This document shows, piece after piece, positions 6,357 through 6,678 of a stretch of 6,678 nt of DNA. The DNA is from Phycisphaeraceae bacterium (GTDB lineage Bacteria > Planctomycetota > Phycisphaerae > Phycisphaerales > Phycisphaeraceae). Positions within the stretch are counted from its first letter, which is position 1. Each line of letters begins with the position of its first letter. Where the stretch lies: contig JAJDCT010000421.1 of assembly GCA_029260695.1 (NCBI GenBank), positions 1 to 6,678 of the forward strand, given 5' to 3'. The position numbers and the translations under genes are program-made. Below the pieces are notes generated by a model that saw only the letters and a list, made by a program, of their open reading frames with translations, made no database searches and was not told the DNA's origin.

Positions 6357-6678
6357 TTACTTCGCGTACTCGATCGTCCGCATCTCTCTTAAGACGGTGA
6401 TGCGGATCTCGCCGGGGAAGGTCATCTCGTCGCTGACGCGCTTGGCGATGTCTCGGGCGATGTAGCCGCAGTGCGTGTCGTCGACGTCGTCGGGATCGAC
6501 GATGACGCGGACTTCTCGGCCGGCCTGGATGGCGTAGGCGTCCTTGACGCCCTTCATATCCGTGGCGATGCCTTCGAGTTGCTCCAGGCGTTTGACGTAG
6601 CGTTCGAGTGTCTCACGCCGAGCGCCGGGCCGTGCGCCGCTGATGGCGTCGGCGGCCATGACGATCGGGGTGTACGGG
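6357..6678 (-). CDS. rny: Ribonuclease Y, C-terminal part
   Basis: RNase Y is a membrane-anchored endoribonuclease that starts mRNA decay. The 106 visible residues are the conserved C-terminal end. [20 protein letters not shown] is followed by [17 protein letters not shown], then the [20 protein letters not shown] block, [20 protein letters not shown] and the terminal [10 protein letters not shown], which is close to the canonical VEYAK end. The N-terminal membrane helix, coiled coil, KH domain and HD catalytic motif lie beyond the window edge. An ATG at 6657-6659 is internal, because the frame stays open and still matches the family to base 6677. It is the most upstream visible gene of a minus-strand series and probably shares a transcript with the acetyltransferase. 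Confidence 0.96.
   Translation of the reverse strand, partial: PYTPIVMAADAISGARPGARRETLERYVKRLEQLEGIATDMKGVKDAYAIQAGREVRVIVDPDDVDDTHCGYIARDIAKRVSDEMTFPGEIRITVLREMRTIEYAK

Overview
The window looks like a piece of a chromosome from a GC-rich, Gram-negative-type bacterium. Gene content suggests a planctomycete, possibly Phycisphaerae-like. This placement is an inference from RNase Y, a two-CxxC small protein, a stand-alone COG2232-like ATP-grasp protein and a haem-c chemoreceptor; no 16S or marker gene here settles it.

Layout. (1) 1-652, plus strand: the 3' part of uppS (undecaprenyl diphosphate synthase), cut by the window edge just after its catalytic N-terminal motif. (2) 662-819: a nested, imperfect palindrome filling the gap between two convergent genes. 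It resembles an interspersed repeat and could also act as a two-way terminator. (3) 818-1963, minus strand: an intact ATP-grasp ligase-like gene. (4) 2006-2570: a gene-poor, AT-richer stretch with one good sigma70-like promoter candidate facing right. (5) 2571-4337, plus strand: a complete methyl-accepting chemotaxis protein whose periplasmic sensor carries a CxxCH haem-c motif. (6) 4354-4465, minus strand: a decayed second copy of the start of the ATP-grasp gene. (7) 4484-6678, minus strand: a same-direction series made of rny (RNase Y, 3' part), an AAC(3)-family N-acetyltransferase, a small CxxC/CxxC protein, a small three-helix membrane protein and a 43-codon ORF coupled to it.

How it fits together. 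uppS (cell-wall lipid carrier) and rny (mRNA decay) are housekeeping genes at the two ends; the material between them is accessory. The main structural finding is that the chemoreceptor gene lies between an intact ATP-grasp gene and a remnant of that gene's 5' end. Both are in the same orientation and are about 80% identical over roughly 110 bp by hand alignment. The simplest reading is that the ATP-grasp gene once stood directly downstream of the 43-codon ORF in the rny-side series, and that the chemoreceptor module entered through a duplication or a recombination with related DNA. I found no tRNA, rRNA, CRISPR array, transposase or integrase gene.
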